NCBI GenBank assembly: GCA_964437365.1
Contig: CAYTGM010000014.1
Coordinates: 50,022-114,021 of the forward strand
Direction of reading: 5' to 3'
Length of the DNA stretch: 64,000 bases
Source: CAYTGM01 sp964437365
GTDB lineage: Bacteria; Sumerlaeota; Sumerlaeia; SLMS01
Under the pieces are notes generated by a model. It saw nothing but the letters and a program-made list of their open reading frames with translations. It made no database searches and was not told the origin of the DNA. How positions within the stretch are numbered: position 1 is the stretch's first letter; every line of letters begins with the position of its first letter. Below are positions 26,611-35,362 of this stretch, one piece after another. A program made the position numbers and the translations under genes.

Positions 26611-29600
26611 ATGCAACTCAATGATACATTGAAGAAGTGTGCCCTGATGTGCGAAAAGCCATCAGGGAATCGGATATTGGAGGGGCTCGCAACTCGGGCG
26701 ACTATGGTAATCTTGTGCTGGGTAGCGCTACTTCCCAGTAAGAGCGAAGCACAACTGGACCGATTTGGTCCTCAACAGGTTTTGACGTCTGGTAGCGCTT
26801 CGGGAGCCTCCTGCGTCTACGCTATCGATCTGGACGGTGACGGCGATAAAGATGTGCTCTCCGCCTCTGAGTTCGATGGAAAGATTGCCTGGTATGAAAA
26901 CCGTTTGCATGAAGAAGCAGCAGACTTCGCCCCTCAACAAGTGATCACGACCGATGCTGAAGGGGCGAAGTCCGTTTTCGCTATCGATCTAGACGGTGAC
27001 GGCGATGCGGATGTACTCTCCGCCTCTCAATATGATGATAAAATTGCCTGGTACGAGAATCGACTGAGTGATCAAGAAGCAGATTTCGCTCCTCAACAAG
27101 TGATTACGGAAAGTGCAAAGGGAGCTTCTTCTGTATATGCCGTCGATCTTGATGGAGATGGAGATGCAGACGTCATCTCAGCATCTCTCGATGATAGCAG
27201 AATTGCCTGGTACGAGAACAGGCTTGATGAAGAACAAGGAGGTTTTGGACCACAGCAGGTAATCACGACCGACGCAATCAAGGCTCGATCAGTATTCGCA
27301 ACGGACTTGGATGGAGACGGGGACTCGGATGTTCTCTCGGCATCCAGGTTTGATAATAAGATCGCCTGGTATGAGAATCGGTTGATGGAACTAGAGGCAG
27401 ACTTTGGGCCTCAGCAAGTGATCAACGAATTTGATTTAGCAATGACAACGGTTTTCGCGATAGATCTGGATAACGATGGCGATCTAGATGTGCTCTCTGC
27501 TTCTGATTCTAATTCTGTTATCGTATGGTACCAGAATCGACTTTCTGAGGAACAAGCTGACTTTGGACCTCAGGAAATTATCAGCACTGAAGCCATCGAT
27601 CCTGAAATTGTTTTCGCAACAGACCTGGACAGGGACGGGAATGCAGAAGTGCTCTCCGCATCTTCAGGTGATCATAAAGTTGCGTGGTACGAAAACAGAT
27701 TGTCGGATCCAGAAGGGAATTTTGGTCCACAGCGGGTCATCAATACTGACACCGATGGTCCGAACTCTGCAATCACGGTGGACATTGACGGTGATGGCGA
27801 TCCGGATGTCCTAACGTCGTCTAGAGATGACGATAAGATCGCATGGTTTCAGAATAGACTCACGGAAGAAGAGAAAGACTTTGGACCCCAGCAGTTGATC
27901 TCAACTGTTGCTGATAGCCCGAATGCTGTCTTGTCGGTGGACCTTGATGGGGATGGTGATCCGGATGTCCTAACTTCTTCCAACATTGGAGACAAGATCG
28001 CGTGGTACAAGAATCGGCTCTCCGAGGAGGAGAAAAGTTTCGGACCTAAAGAGGCCATCATCTCGAATGAAGATTTTTTGGTGACGGGGGTGAGGTCTCT
28101 TCTTGCAAAGGATCTCGACAGGGATGGAGATCAAGATATCATCTTTATTTTGCTGTCTGCCTCTTCGAGTGAGAACAGGATCGTGTGGATCGAAAATCGG
28201 CTCTCCGAGAGCGAGGGGGACTTTGGACCCCAGGTTATGATCACAAACGAGGTTGATGAACCTGAATCAGTATTCGCGATGGATCTCGATGGGGATGGTG
28301 ACGCAGACCTGCTCTCGGCATCGAGCAGGGATAACAAGATTGCATGGTATGAGAATCGGATCACGCAGAAAGAGGGAGATTTTGGACCACAAAGAGTGAT
28401 TAGTACGAATGCAGATGGGGCCTTCAATGTCTTGTCAGTAGACCTTGATGGTGATGGCGATGCCGATGTGCTCTCAGCATCTGACGGTGATCACAAGATT
28501 GCTTGGTACGAAAACCGACTATCGGAAGATGAGCAAGATTTTGGACCTCAGCAATTGATTGGAACCGAACTCTATTCGACTCTCCCATTGTTTGCAGTGG
28601 ATCTGGATGGTGACAATGATGCTGATATACTCTCAATATCCGGGAATGAAATCATCAACTTAGTGTGGTATGAAAACCGGCTTTCCGAGCAAGAGGAAGA
28701 TTTTGGACCGCAACAGGTATTCGCGACGAATGCCCTAAGAACAAGCTCTATACACGCATCAGATCTGGATCTAGACGGAGATGCCGATGTGCTCTTGGCC
28801 TCTGATTACCTTGATAGGATTGCTTGGCACGAAAACATCGGTTCCGCCTTCGCTTTGAGAGGTCAGCAAGAGTGGGATTCGATAATGGTGGAACCTCTGA
28901 CCTCCCCAGATTTGCTTTATGATGAAAATGAAGGGTCGCTCGTGATTGAAGCTGTCGCTAACGACAGTCTATACGGTCTTTGGGAATCGCCATCCGTCAC
29001 CATCGACCCGGCCGAAGAACCTTCCATTTTCCGCACGCGGTGGCGTCTATCCAGCAGTATCGACCCACCACGCTATGTGCCTACCATTCGTCTCAGAACT
29101 TCCACAGAAGATTTCTCGCGGAGTGATCTGCTTGTTGCTACCTCCGCAGGACCAGGTCTTTTCTCTCCGCGTTACTACGACACCGACTATACGCAGTACT
29201 CAACCCAGCCTCTCGCACCTCAGGATTATCGCTTCAGTTTTGAGATGCTTAACGTTGATCCCACCGACGCTGCAGAAGGGTCCGTCTCTCTCCACTACCT
29301 GCAGATTGACCAATTGGCTGAGAGTCGACTTGGCAATAGCCAGATCGTTCTCGATCATAACTTTGAAACCGCAACCGGAGCTTCCCTCGACTGGGAATCG
29401 TACAGCGACTTCTCCGAGACCTTCCCCGCCCCGGAAGAATTCACCGATCAGAACGGTCTGCTCATTCGCGGAGTCGTTCCATCTGATGTGCGCGTTCCTT
29501 ATTACGAGCTGATCCAGTTTGGATACTGGAACACGCAGACAGACCTTCCCCTCTCAGCCGGCAAGACATACCGTGTGCGCTATACAGTCGCGAGCGATGC

Positions 29601-29892
29601 CACCGTTGACCAGCGCGCCTTTGTCCCCACCTTTCGTCTGCGAGCCAGCGACTCCTCCTTCATGATGGGTCATGTCGTCAACATCGACTCGGTCAACGCC
29701 GAGGCCAACATCCCCGTCGCCGGAGAAGATGTCACCTACGACCTCTGGTTTCTTTGCCCGGAGGCGGTTGATGGAAATTACCTGAACCTCTCCTTCGACT
29801 ATCTATACGTGGAAAAAGATACGCCCGACGCCGACGATCCAACCATCGCTCTTAAGCTCAAACGCGTGGAAGTGGAAGAATGGGGAAGATAA
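26611..29892 (+). CDS. Secreted FG-GAP/VCBS repeat protein with C-terminal two-lobed module
   Basis: About 1093 residues from ATG 26611, chosen because AGGGG lies 8 nt upstream; an earlier TTG is in frame. A hydrophobic export segment (MVILCWVALLPSKSEAQ) follows an unusually long N-region. Residues ~50-740 hold 13 repeats of about 47 residues with the core DLDGDGDADVLSAS then KIAWYENRL and FGPQQVI, a calcium-binding FG-GAP/VCBS beta-propeller, probably two propellers. From ~745 to the end the protein carries the same module as the tandem paralogs at 1-4.7 kb (LYGLWESP, IRLRTSTEDFSRS, FEMLNVD, FRLRASDSSF, HVVNIDS, FDYLYVEKD). It is probably extracellular or surface-bound; the ligand is unknown. 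Confidence 0.88.
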   Translation: MQLNDTLKKCALMCEKPSGNRILEGLATRATMVILCWVALLPSKSEAQLDRFGPQQVLTSGSASGASCVYAIDLDGDGDKDVLSASEFDGKIAWYENRLHEEAADFAPQQVITTDAEGAKSVFAIDLDGDGDADVLSASQYDDKIAWYENRLSDQEADFAPQQVITESAKGASSVYAVDLDGDGDADVISASLDDSRIAWYENRLDEEQGGFGPQQVITTDAIKARSVFATDLDGDGDSDVLSASRFDNKIAWYENRLMELEADFGPQQVINEFDLAMTTVFAIDLDNDGDLDVLSASDSNSVIVWYQNRLSEEQADFGPQEIISTEAIDPEIVFATDLDRDGNAEVLSASSGDHKVAWYENRLSDPEGNFGPQRVINTDTDGPNSAITVDIDGDGDPDVLTSSRDDDKIAWFQNRLTEEEKDFGPQQLISTVADSPNAVLSVDLDGDGDPDVLTSSNIGDKIAWYKNRLSEEEKSFGPKEAIISNEDFLVTGVRSLLAKDLDRDGDQDIIFILLSASSSENRIVWIENRLSESEGDFGPQVMITNEVDEPESVFAMDLDGDGDADLLSASSRDNKIAWYENRITQKEGDFGPQRVISTNADGAFNVLSVDLDGDGDADVLSASDGDHKIAWYENRLSEDEQDFGPQQLIGTELYSTLPLFAVDLDGDNDADILSISGNEIINLVWYENRLSEQEEDFGPQQVFATNALRTSSIHASDLDLDGDADVLLASDYLDRIAWHENIGSAFALRGQQEWDSIMVEPLTSPDLLYDENEGSLVIEAVANDSLYGLWESPSVTIDPAEEPSIFRTRWRLSSSIDPPRYVPTIRLRTSTEDFSRSDLLVATSAGPGLFSPRYYDTDYTQYSTQPLAPQDYRFSFEMLNVDPTDAAEGSVSLHYLQIDQLAESRLGNSQIVLDHNFETATGASLDWESYSDFSETFPAPEEFTDQNGLLIRGVVPSDVRVPYYELIQFGYWNTQTDLPLSAGKTYRVRYTVASDATVDQRAFVPTFRLRASDSSFMMGHVVNIDSVNAEANIPVAGEDVTYDLWFLCPEAVDGNYLNLSFDYLYVEKDTPDADDPTIALKLKRVEVEEWGR

Positions 29893-30290
29893 AAGGATGA
29901 AGGGCGAGGATGAAGGCAGAAGTAGGAAAGAAATTAAGAATGTCATCCTTCAGTTTATGACCAGAATGCTTCAAGCTATCTGAGGAGAAGAAGGTGTATA
30001 GTTCACCGTTCTCTTCCGAGCGTAGCGAGACTTTAGCCGAGCCGCGGGTTTCAACCTGCGGTCGATGCGTCATCTAACATCTGGAACCGTTTCAACGGTT
30101 TTTCTCATTTCAGAAACTGTTGAAACAGTTGGGGTTTGTTGACGAACCGTTTTCCTCGCACTGAAGTACGAGGCTCGACTAAAGCCTCGCTTCGCTCGTG
30201 AGGAAGTGCAGAATGAAAGAGGGAATATGAGGCAGAAGACGGAAGTAAGAAAGAAACGATGCCCATTACCTTAAGACCAGGGCTTGACAC
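29893..30290. repeat. REP-like hairpins between imperfect direct repeats
   Basis: The core, 30017-30203, contains CCGCGGGTTTCAACCTGCGG, CCGTTTCAACGG, CTGTTGAAACAG and CCTCGCACTGAAGTACGAGG-type hairpins. The block is bordered by imperfect direct repeats at about 29907-29965 and 30223-30282, sharing GAGGCAGAAG-, GTAAGAAAGAAA- and GACCAG-like pieces. This could be the footprint of an inserted repeat. No gene is supported here. Confidence 0.55.
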
Positions 30291-30506
30291 GGAATATATA
30301 CACGCATGAATGACGCTGGGAGTGTGAATCTCCTGATCCATCGCATAGTGCCTCGTTGAACGTTGTCGCTGTCCTCGTTGGCCGTTCACAGGGTCCTTTC
30401 GGGGGCAACCAAACGGTAGGCTGAAATATTCCTTTATTACTCTGGAGAAAAACTTTCTAATCAGTGATGCTCTGCCGAAGGTGAAATAGAATGATGGCCT
30501 GCGGCG

Positions 30507-30568
30507 AAACCACGGGAGTGGTTTGATTGCCAAGCCCCGGGTTGACGACGTCAGGAGTCTACCCGGGG
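30507..30568. repeat. REP-like double hairpin
   Basis: Two perfect stems are adjacent: AAACCAC/GTGGTTT (30507-30524, loop GGGA) and CCCCGGGT/ACCCGGGG (30535-30568, with GACGACGTC inside). It belongs to the same general class of intergenic repeats as those at 25.7 and 30.1 kb. Confidence 0.7.
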
Positions 30569-30622
30569 TGGATAGAGCCACATATTCGAACTGCGGGAGC
30601 AGTCCGTTTTGCTCCTAAACCC

Positions 30623-30644
30623 AATTCTATAAGAATTCTATAAG
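30623..30644 (+). promoter_or_regulatory. Perfect tandem 11-mer upstream of the AAA/ligase promoter
   Basis: AATTCTATAAG occurs twice in exact tandem, ending 13 bp before a TTGACA box. Its position and one-helical-turn spacing suggest binding of an activator or other regulator as a dimer on one DNA face. The regulator is unknown. Confidence 0.5.
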
Positions 30645-30657
30645 GTCATTTTCTCTC

Positions 30658-30688
30658 TTGACAGGAGCATACAGGGTCGGTCTATAAC
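30658..30688 (+). promoter_or_regulatory. Putative sigma-70 promoter for the AAA ATPase/RNA ligase pair
   Basis: A perfect -35 TTGACA (30658-30663) and a -10-like TATAAC (30683-30688) are separated by 19 bp, longer than the 17-bp optimum. That spacing is typical of activator-dependent promoters, which fits the tandem 11-mer just upstream. Transcription from here would give a leader of about 315 nt. Confidence 0.5.
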
Positions 30689-30724
30689 CCGCGCACCTTA
30701 TACTGCATTGAGAGGAGTCATTCC

Positions 30725-30778
30725 ATGTCCCAAGGAAAACTCTCTACATACCGATTACATCGGCCGATTGATAACTGA
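30725..30778 (+). CDS. 17-residue leader peptide (uORF)
   Basis: MSQGKLSTYRLHRPIDN, with an excellent AGGAG 7 nt before the ATG. It lies inside the presumed leader between the promoter and the AAA ATPase gene. The peptide has no obvious run of one amino acid as in classical attenuators. The stop falls within the first leader hairpin (30775-30795), so ribosome movement could affect its folding. It may be a regulatory leader peptide; a chance short frame with a good ribosome site is the alternative. Confidence 0.4.
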   Translation: MSQGKLSTYRLHRPIDN

Positions 30779-30951
30779 CTTATCTGAAAAGTCAGGCAGA
30801 CCCTCTCATTCCCTGCCCACTTACATCTGAATAAGTCCTGAGCCAGCCACCTTCCAGGTGGTACTCGAACCGTTGTCTATCACTGAAATCCTCACACGTC
30901 TTGTGTCTTATGCTCCTGTGTGCTCAGGAGCGCGTGGGAACTGTTGTCCCA
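30775..30951 (+). ncRNA. Structured 5' leader (possible regulatory RNA)
   Basis: Four hairpins are seen by eye: CTGACTT/AAGTCAG (30775-30795), CCACCT/AGGTGG (30847-30861), GCTCCTG/CAGGAGC (30912-30931) and TGGGA/TCCCA (30935-30951). No hairpin has a U-run, so none looks like a plain terminator. The region has no gene longer than the short leader frame and ends 60 bp before the AAA ATPase start. It could be an attenuator, a riboswitch-like leader or a substrate RNA for the ligase. No known family is recognised. Confidence 0.4.
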
Positions 30952-31010
30952 TGCGATCATAACACATTGCCACCCTTTGAATTGAAAAGAAATCAACAAG
31001 GAAGAGAACG

Positions 31011-32333
31011 ATGGAAATTCTCTCTTACATCAAAACAACAATTCTCGAGAACGACTTCGCCTCTGGTGGCCTTATTATCGGAAGTATGAGTTATCTTGTC
31101 TATATGGCAAGAAGTCTCCCCGGTCATCTTTGGAACTGGTTTCTGAAAATGACGACAGTGACCGTGGAAGTCCCCGATCGCTACGACAGTTTCAAGTGGT
31201 TCGTCGCCTGGTCGAAGGAGCAATCTTCACTTCTTCGCGTGGATAACTATACGCTTTCCGAAGAATCGGATCTGGCAAAACCACGAAAGAGACGTATCTG
31301 GAAACGTGCAGGCTCACTTGTTACAAACGCTGTTCTTTTCCCTCTTAACGTAAAGCAGGTTTTTCTCTATGAGAGAAAGCTGGTCATTGTTGGAGTTGAT
31401 AGACAGCAGCTTTCCCAGGGATCTCAGTCAGATCGATTCTTCCATGATAAGCTGACAGTGACACTTTTTCCAGGAACGAAGAGCGACCTCAACAGACTCG
31501 TGGAGTATGTTCACAAATCTTATAAGGTCGATCAGAGTGGCTTCGTAGATATTATGGTTAACTCCTATGATTACTGGAGAAAAACCACCTCTGCTCGAAA
31601 GAGGTCTCCCGATACGGTCTGTTTCAAGGAAGGGTTCACAGAATCCATCCTTGGTGATATGGAGAGCTTTCTTAACAGTCAGGACTGGTATCAGAGTCGA
31701 GGCATCCCCTGGAGAAGAGGCTATTTCTTCTCGGGACCTCCAGGAAACGGAAAATCGACGATGGCACTGTGTATAGCCAGTCATCTGGAACTGTCTCTCT
31801 GTTTTCTGAACCTGAGTGTCTGTGATGAGTCGGATCTACAGATGCTTCTCAATGATGCACCTGCGAATGCGCTCATTGTCCTTGAGGACGTTGATTGTAT
31901 GAAGGCTCCGGTTCAGGATAGGAGTAATGATGAAGAGAGTTTAGACAAGTCTAGAATTACTCTCTCTACACTTCTGAACAGCCTTGATGGTGTCGGTGCT
32001 CAAGAAGGTCGAATTCTGATCATGACATCGAACCATATGGAGAAGCTGGATCCTGCTCTCGTTCGTCCCGGCAGGATTGATCGCGTCATCAAGTTCGAGA
32101 ACCCGGATGTATCAACTGCAATCCGTATGTACGATAAGTTCTTTCCGAATTCAAGTGATGAACTGAGAACTCGATTCGGGGAGCAAATTGATGGAAGCCA
32201 TTCATCAGCGACGATTCAGAGTCATTTTCTGGCTTATCGCCATGACCAGGAAAGTGCGGCTCTGAATCCGATTTCGAAGGGCTTCGCAAAGAAGGCATCA
32301 AGCATGACTCACGAATTCGCACAGACTTCGTGA
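31011..32333 (+). CDS. BCS1-type membrane-anchored AAA+ ATPase
   Basis: 440 residues. An N-terminal membrane segment (GGLIIGSMSYLVYMARSLPG, ~19-38) is followed by a BCS1_N-like beta domain (~50-200), then one AAA+ module: Walker A GPPGNGKST (242-250), Walker B LIVLEDVD (288-295), sensor 1 MTSNH (338-342) and arginine finger RPGRID (352-357). The ITLSTLLNSLDGV and EKLDPALVRPGRID blocks are closest to mitochondrial BCS1, which moves a folded protein across a membrane. Bacterial relatives are largely uncharacterised. The RNA ligase follows after 34 bp, which suggests joint function. GGAAG lies about 8 nt before the start. Confidence 0.85.
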   Translation: MEILSYIKTTILENDFASGGLIIGSMSYLVYMARSLPGHLWNWFLKMTTVTVEVPDRYDSFKWFVAWSKEQSSLLRVDNYTLSEESDLAKPRKRRIWKRAGSLVTNAVLFPLNVKQVFLYERKLVIVGVDRQQLSQGSQSDRFFHDKLTVTLFPGTKSDLNRLVEYVHKSYKVDQSGFVDIMVNSYDYWRKTTSARKRSPDTVCFKEGFTESILGDMESFLNSQDWYQSRGIPWRRGYFFSGPPGNGKSTMALCIASHLELSLCFLNLSVCDESDLQMLLNDAPANALIVLEDVDCMKAPVQDRSNDEESLDKSRITLSTLLNSLDGVGAQEGRILIMTSNHMEKLDPALVRPGRIDRVIKFENPDVSTAIRMYDKFFPNSSDELRTRFGEQIDGSHSSATIQSHFLAYRHDQESAALNPISKGFAKKASSMTHEFAQTS

Positions 32334-32367
32334 GTCAACATTCTACTCAATAGAAAGGAGTATAGAC

Positions 32368-33141
32368 ATGTTTGATTTCAAGACAATCGACCTTGGAAAG
32401 GTCAACTCAGCAACGAAGTACCCATCCATCCCAACCTACCATTCACTTGATCCAAAGAATGGTTCACTCAAGGAGGAAACGGTAAAGATGGAGGGTGACG
32501 TCATCGTCACCGAGAAAGTAGATGGTACAAATGCGCGTATCATCTTTTTCCCGGGCGGAGACTTCATCATCGGAAGCCGTGAAGAGCTCCTTTATGCAAA
32601 AGGTGATCTGATCGGTAATCCAGCTCTTGGTATCGTCGAGAAGCTTAAGGGTATAGCTCTCCAACTCGATGTGGCCTCCAAAGATGAGATCGTCGTATTT
32701 TACGGCGAGGTCTACGGCGGAAAGGTGACTGCAGCAAGTAAGCAGTACACCACGAAGAAAGAAGTTGGCTACCGCCTCTTCGATATCATGAGAATTAAGA
32801 GCTTCAAGGATACTCTCGAAATGACCAGGGTTCAGATCTCTGGATGGAGAGAGAACGGTGGTCAAACTTTCGTCCCTGAAGCGGAACTTCAGGAAATGGC
32901 GAATGCACATGGAATGGAGACGACTCCACGCCTTGATACTGTAAAGGCGGGAAGTTTTCCAGATACCATTGAAGAGACCTACGGGTTCTTGAAGGAAATC
33001 ATGCCGGAGAGTCGCTGTTGTCTGGATTCTGAGGCTAAGGGTAAACCTGAAGGAATTGTCGTTCGGAACTCAAGTCGGGAAACGATCGCGAAGATCCGTT
33101 TTCAGGATTACGAGCGGACAATGCGAAAACGTAAATCCTAG
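32368..33141 (+). CDS. RNA ligase (Rnl2-like nucleotidyltransferase)
   Basis: 257 residues with the ordered motifs of covalent nucleotidyltransferases: motif I EKVDGTN (Lys50 would be adenylylated), Ia GSREELL (~69), III FYGEVYGG (~111-118), IIIa YRLFDIM (~135), IV PEGIVVRN (~227) and V AKIRF (~241). Absence of a large C-terminal DNA-ligase OB-fold and the compact size point to an RNA ligase of the Rnl2/RNA_ligase (PF09414) type, which seals 3'-OH/5'-phosphate ends. AAAGGAG lies 7 nt before the ATG. It is in one operon with the BCS1-type ATPase. No kinase, phosphatase or RtcB is nearby, so the end-healing partner is missing or encoded elsewhere. Confidence 0.85.
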   Translation: MFDFKTIDLGKVNSATKYPSIPTYHSLDPKNGSLKEETVKMEGDVIVTEKVDGTNARIIFFPGGDFIIGSREELLYAKGDLIGNPALGIVEKLKGIALQLDVASKDEIVVFYGEVYGGKVTAASKQYTTKKEVGYRLFDIMRIKSFKDTLEMTRVQISGWRENGGQTFVPEAELQEMANAHGMETTPRLDTVKAGSFPDTIEETYGFLKEIMPESRCCLDSEAKGKPEGIVVRNSSRETIAKIRFQDYERTMRKRKS

Positions 33142-33227
33142 ACCGTGGTCGGTTCTGCAGGCTATTGTCTCAAGTCGACAGGCGCGGACCGACCCGCTTT
33201 CACCAATAACCCTCACTTCTATCTTCA

Positions 33228-33302
33228 TGCTACGCTCCGCGACGTAGCACTCCTCTCAAATTTCTTTCTAAAGTACTGAATGCGACGGATTTGCGACGCA
33301 AT
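33228..33302 (+). promoter_or_regulatory. Hairpin and 11-bp direct repeat upstream of dnaK
   Basis: TGCTACG/CGTAGCA forms a 7-bp stem (33228-33249, 8-nt loop), possibly ending the ligase transcript. It is followed by two imperfect copies of an 11-mer, TGCGACGGATT and TGCGACGCAAT (33281-33302), about 100 bp before dnaK. A complete CIRCE operator was not found. Heat-shock control is expected, but its site is not identified. Confidence 0.35.
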
Positions 33303-33399
33303 TCGCTCTGAATCCCGGGCATGTCATTTGATCTAATCTACCCTCACAAGCTCATCGGGAATTACACAAAATCTCAATCCCGGGAGAGGAGATACGAAC

Positions 33400-35295
33400 A
33401 TGACTAAACCAATCGGAATCGATTTAGGAACAACCAACTCAGTCGTCGCTGTCTTTGAAGGTGGCAACGCCGAGGTGATAGCAAACGCGGAAGGTAATCG
33501 CACGACGCCCTCTGTCGTCGCATTCGGCAAGGACGGAGATCGTATGGTGGGGTCAGTTGCTCGACGTCAGTCAGTGCTGAACCCGGAAGCCACGATCTCT
33601 TCCGTCAAAAGGTTTATCGGACGTTCCTTCGACGAGGTAAAGGGCGAGAAGGATCAGGTTCCTTACCACGTAGAAGAAGGTCCACAGGGCCGCGCTCGCA
33701 TCCGCATCAAGGATAAGCAGTACGCCCCGGAAGAAATCAGTTCACAGGTTCTGAGAAAGCTCGCTCAGGATGCGTCACAGTATCTGGGTGAAAAAGTGAA
33801 GGACGTTGTTATTACTGTTCCTGCGTACTTCAATGACTCGCAGCGTCAGGCCACGAAAGATGCCGGCAAGATTGCAGGGCTGAATGTGCTCCGTGTGATT
33901 AACGAGCCGACAGCGGCCGCCCTCGCTTACGGAATGGACAAGAAAGAGAATGAAACCATTATGGTCTTTGACCTGGGTGGTGGTACCTTCGATGTGTCTA
34001 TACTTGAAGTAGGCGATGGTCTTTGCGAGGTGAAGTCAACCGCGGGTGATACGCATCTTGGCGGTGACGACTTTGACCAGGCCGTCGTTAACTGGATGGC
34101 AACGGAGTTCAAGAATCAGGAAGGCATCGACCTGAAACAGGATCGTCAGGCGCTTCAGCGACTCTACGAAGCTGCAGAGAAGGCGAAGTGTGAGCTTTCA
34201 TCAACAACGTCAACTCGCATTAACCTGCCTTTCATCACAGCAAACGAAACGGGTCCGAAGCACCTTGATCTGGAATTGACACGCGCTAAGTTTGACCAGC
34301 TGACGCAAGATCTGGTGAACAGGTGTCACGAGCCCGTGAAACAGGCTCTGGCTGATGCGGGTCTACAGGCCAGTGAAATCAACGAAGTCATTCTTGTTGG
34401 TGGATCCACACGAATCCCTGCTATACAGGAACTTGTGAAGAAGCTGACAGGTGGCAAGGCACCAAACATGTCGATCAACCCGGATGAGGCTGTTGCAGCC
34501 GGTGCTGCCGTACAAGCCGCGATTATTCAGGGCGATGTGAAAGATGTTCTTCTGCTTGATGTAACGCCACTCTCTCTTGGTGTAGAGACCATGGGCGGTG
34601 TGATGACAAAGCTGATTGAGAGAAATACGACGATCCCAACGAGGAAGTCAGAGATCTTCTCAACTGCTGCCGATAATCAACCTGCTGTGGATGTGGTCGT
34701 CCTTCAGGGTGAGCGAGAAATGGCAAATGACAACAGAAAGCTTGGTACATTCAAGCTTGATGGAATCCAGCCAGCTCCGCGAGGAGTCCCTCAAATTGAG
34801 GTCTCCTTCGATATAGACGCCAACGGTATTCTGAATGTGACCGCGAAGGATCTTGCAAGCGGCAAAGAACAGAAAATCACCATCAGTGATTCCACAAACC
34901 TCGACAAAGGTGATGTTGATCGCATGGTGGCTGATGCTGAAAGTCACGCTTCTGAAGATAAGAAACGTCGGGAAAAGATCGACAAGAAGAACGAGTTGGA
35001 CTCTACTTCATACGCGCTTGAAAAAGCTCTCGGAGAACTGGGCGACAAGGTTCCCGAGCATGAAGCAGCAAGAGCTCGTAACCTGATCGAGGAAGCGAAG
35101 GAAGCCGTGAAGTCAGATGCAGACATCAGCAAGATCAATGAACTGATCAGCGACCTGCGCCAGCTTCAGTCAAGTCTTGCCAATACAGGCGCCGAGACAG
35201 GAGCTGCAGGTACAACGGCAGGCACCACACAACCTCCACATGGTGACAACAACGATGATGTGGTCGATGTGGACTACGAAGAGAAGAGTAACTAA
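33400..35295 (+). CDS. dnaK: Hsp70 chaperone DnaK
   Basis: 631 residues, normal length. ATPase signatures are GIDLGTTNSVVAV at the start, FDLGGGTFDVSIL near 190 and VILVGGSTRIPAIQ near 335. The substrate-binding domain follows from ~390 (LLLDVTPLSLGVETMGG), then a helical lid and an acidic tail ending VVDVDYEEKSN. It folds and protects proteins with DnaJ and GrpE, neither of which is in the window. A GGAGAGGAG ribosome site precedes the start. clpB lies 67 bp downstream on the same strand, so the two disaggregation partners are probably one operon. Confidence 0.98.
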   Translation: MTKPIGIDLGTTNSVVAVFEGGNAEVIANAEGNRTTPSVVAFGKDGDRMVGSVARRQSVLNPEATISSVKRFIGRSFDEVKGEKDQVPYHVEEGPQGRARIRIKDKQYAPEEISSQVLRKLAQDASQYLGEKVKDVVITVPAYFNDSQRQATKDAGKIAGLNVLRVINEPTAAALAYGMDKKENETIMVFDLGGGTFDVSILEVGDGLCEVKSTAGDTHLGGDDFDQAVVNWMATEFKNQEGIDLKQDRQALQRLYEAAEKAKCELSSTTSTRINLPFITANETGPKHLDLELTRAKFDQLTQDLVNRCHEPVKQALADAGLQASEINEVILVGGSTRIPAIQELVKKLTGGKAPNMSINPDEAVAAGAAVQAAIIQGDVKDVLLLDVTPLSLGVETMGGVMTKLIERNTTIPTRKSEIFSTAADNQPAVDVVVLQGEREMANDNRKLGTFKLDGIQPAPRGVPQIEVSFDIDANGILNVTAKDLASGKEQKITISDSTNLDKGDVDRMVADAESHASEDKKRREKIDKKNELDSTSYALEKALGELGDKVPEHEAARARNLIEEAKEAVKSDADISKINELISDLRQLQSSLANTGAETGAAGTTAGTTQPPHGDNNDDVVDVDYEEKSN

Positions 35296-35362
35296 ACATA
35301 ACCCGGGTGAGCTGGGATATACAGCTCACCCATTTCGTTCTATATAATTCAGGAGAACTTTA

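Noticed and set aside
30105..30581. A 158-codon minus-strand reading frame in the repeat region
   Set aside because: It runs across REP-like hairpins and has no ribosome site; the composition (Ser/Pro/Arg-rich) is that of a chance frame.
30847..30875. GGTACTCGAACC in the leader resembles a tRNA T-arm
   Set aside because: The stem does not pair correctly on either strand and no acceptor or anticodon arms are present.
33241..33256. TAGCACTC as a CIRCE half-site upstream of dnaK
   Set aside because: No inverted GAGTGCTA lies at the required 9-bp spacing; it is part of a local hairpin.
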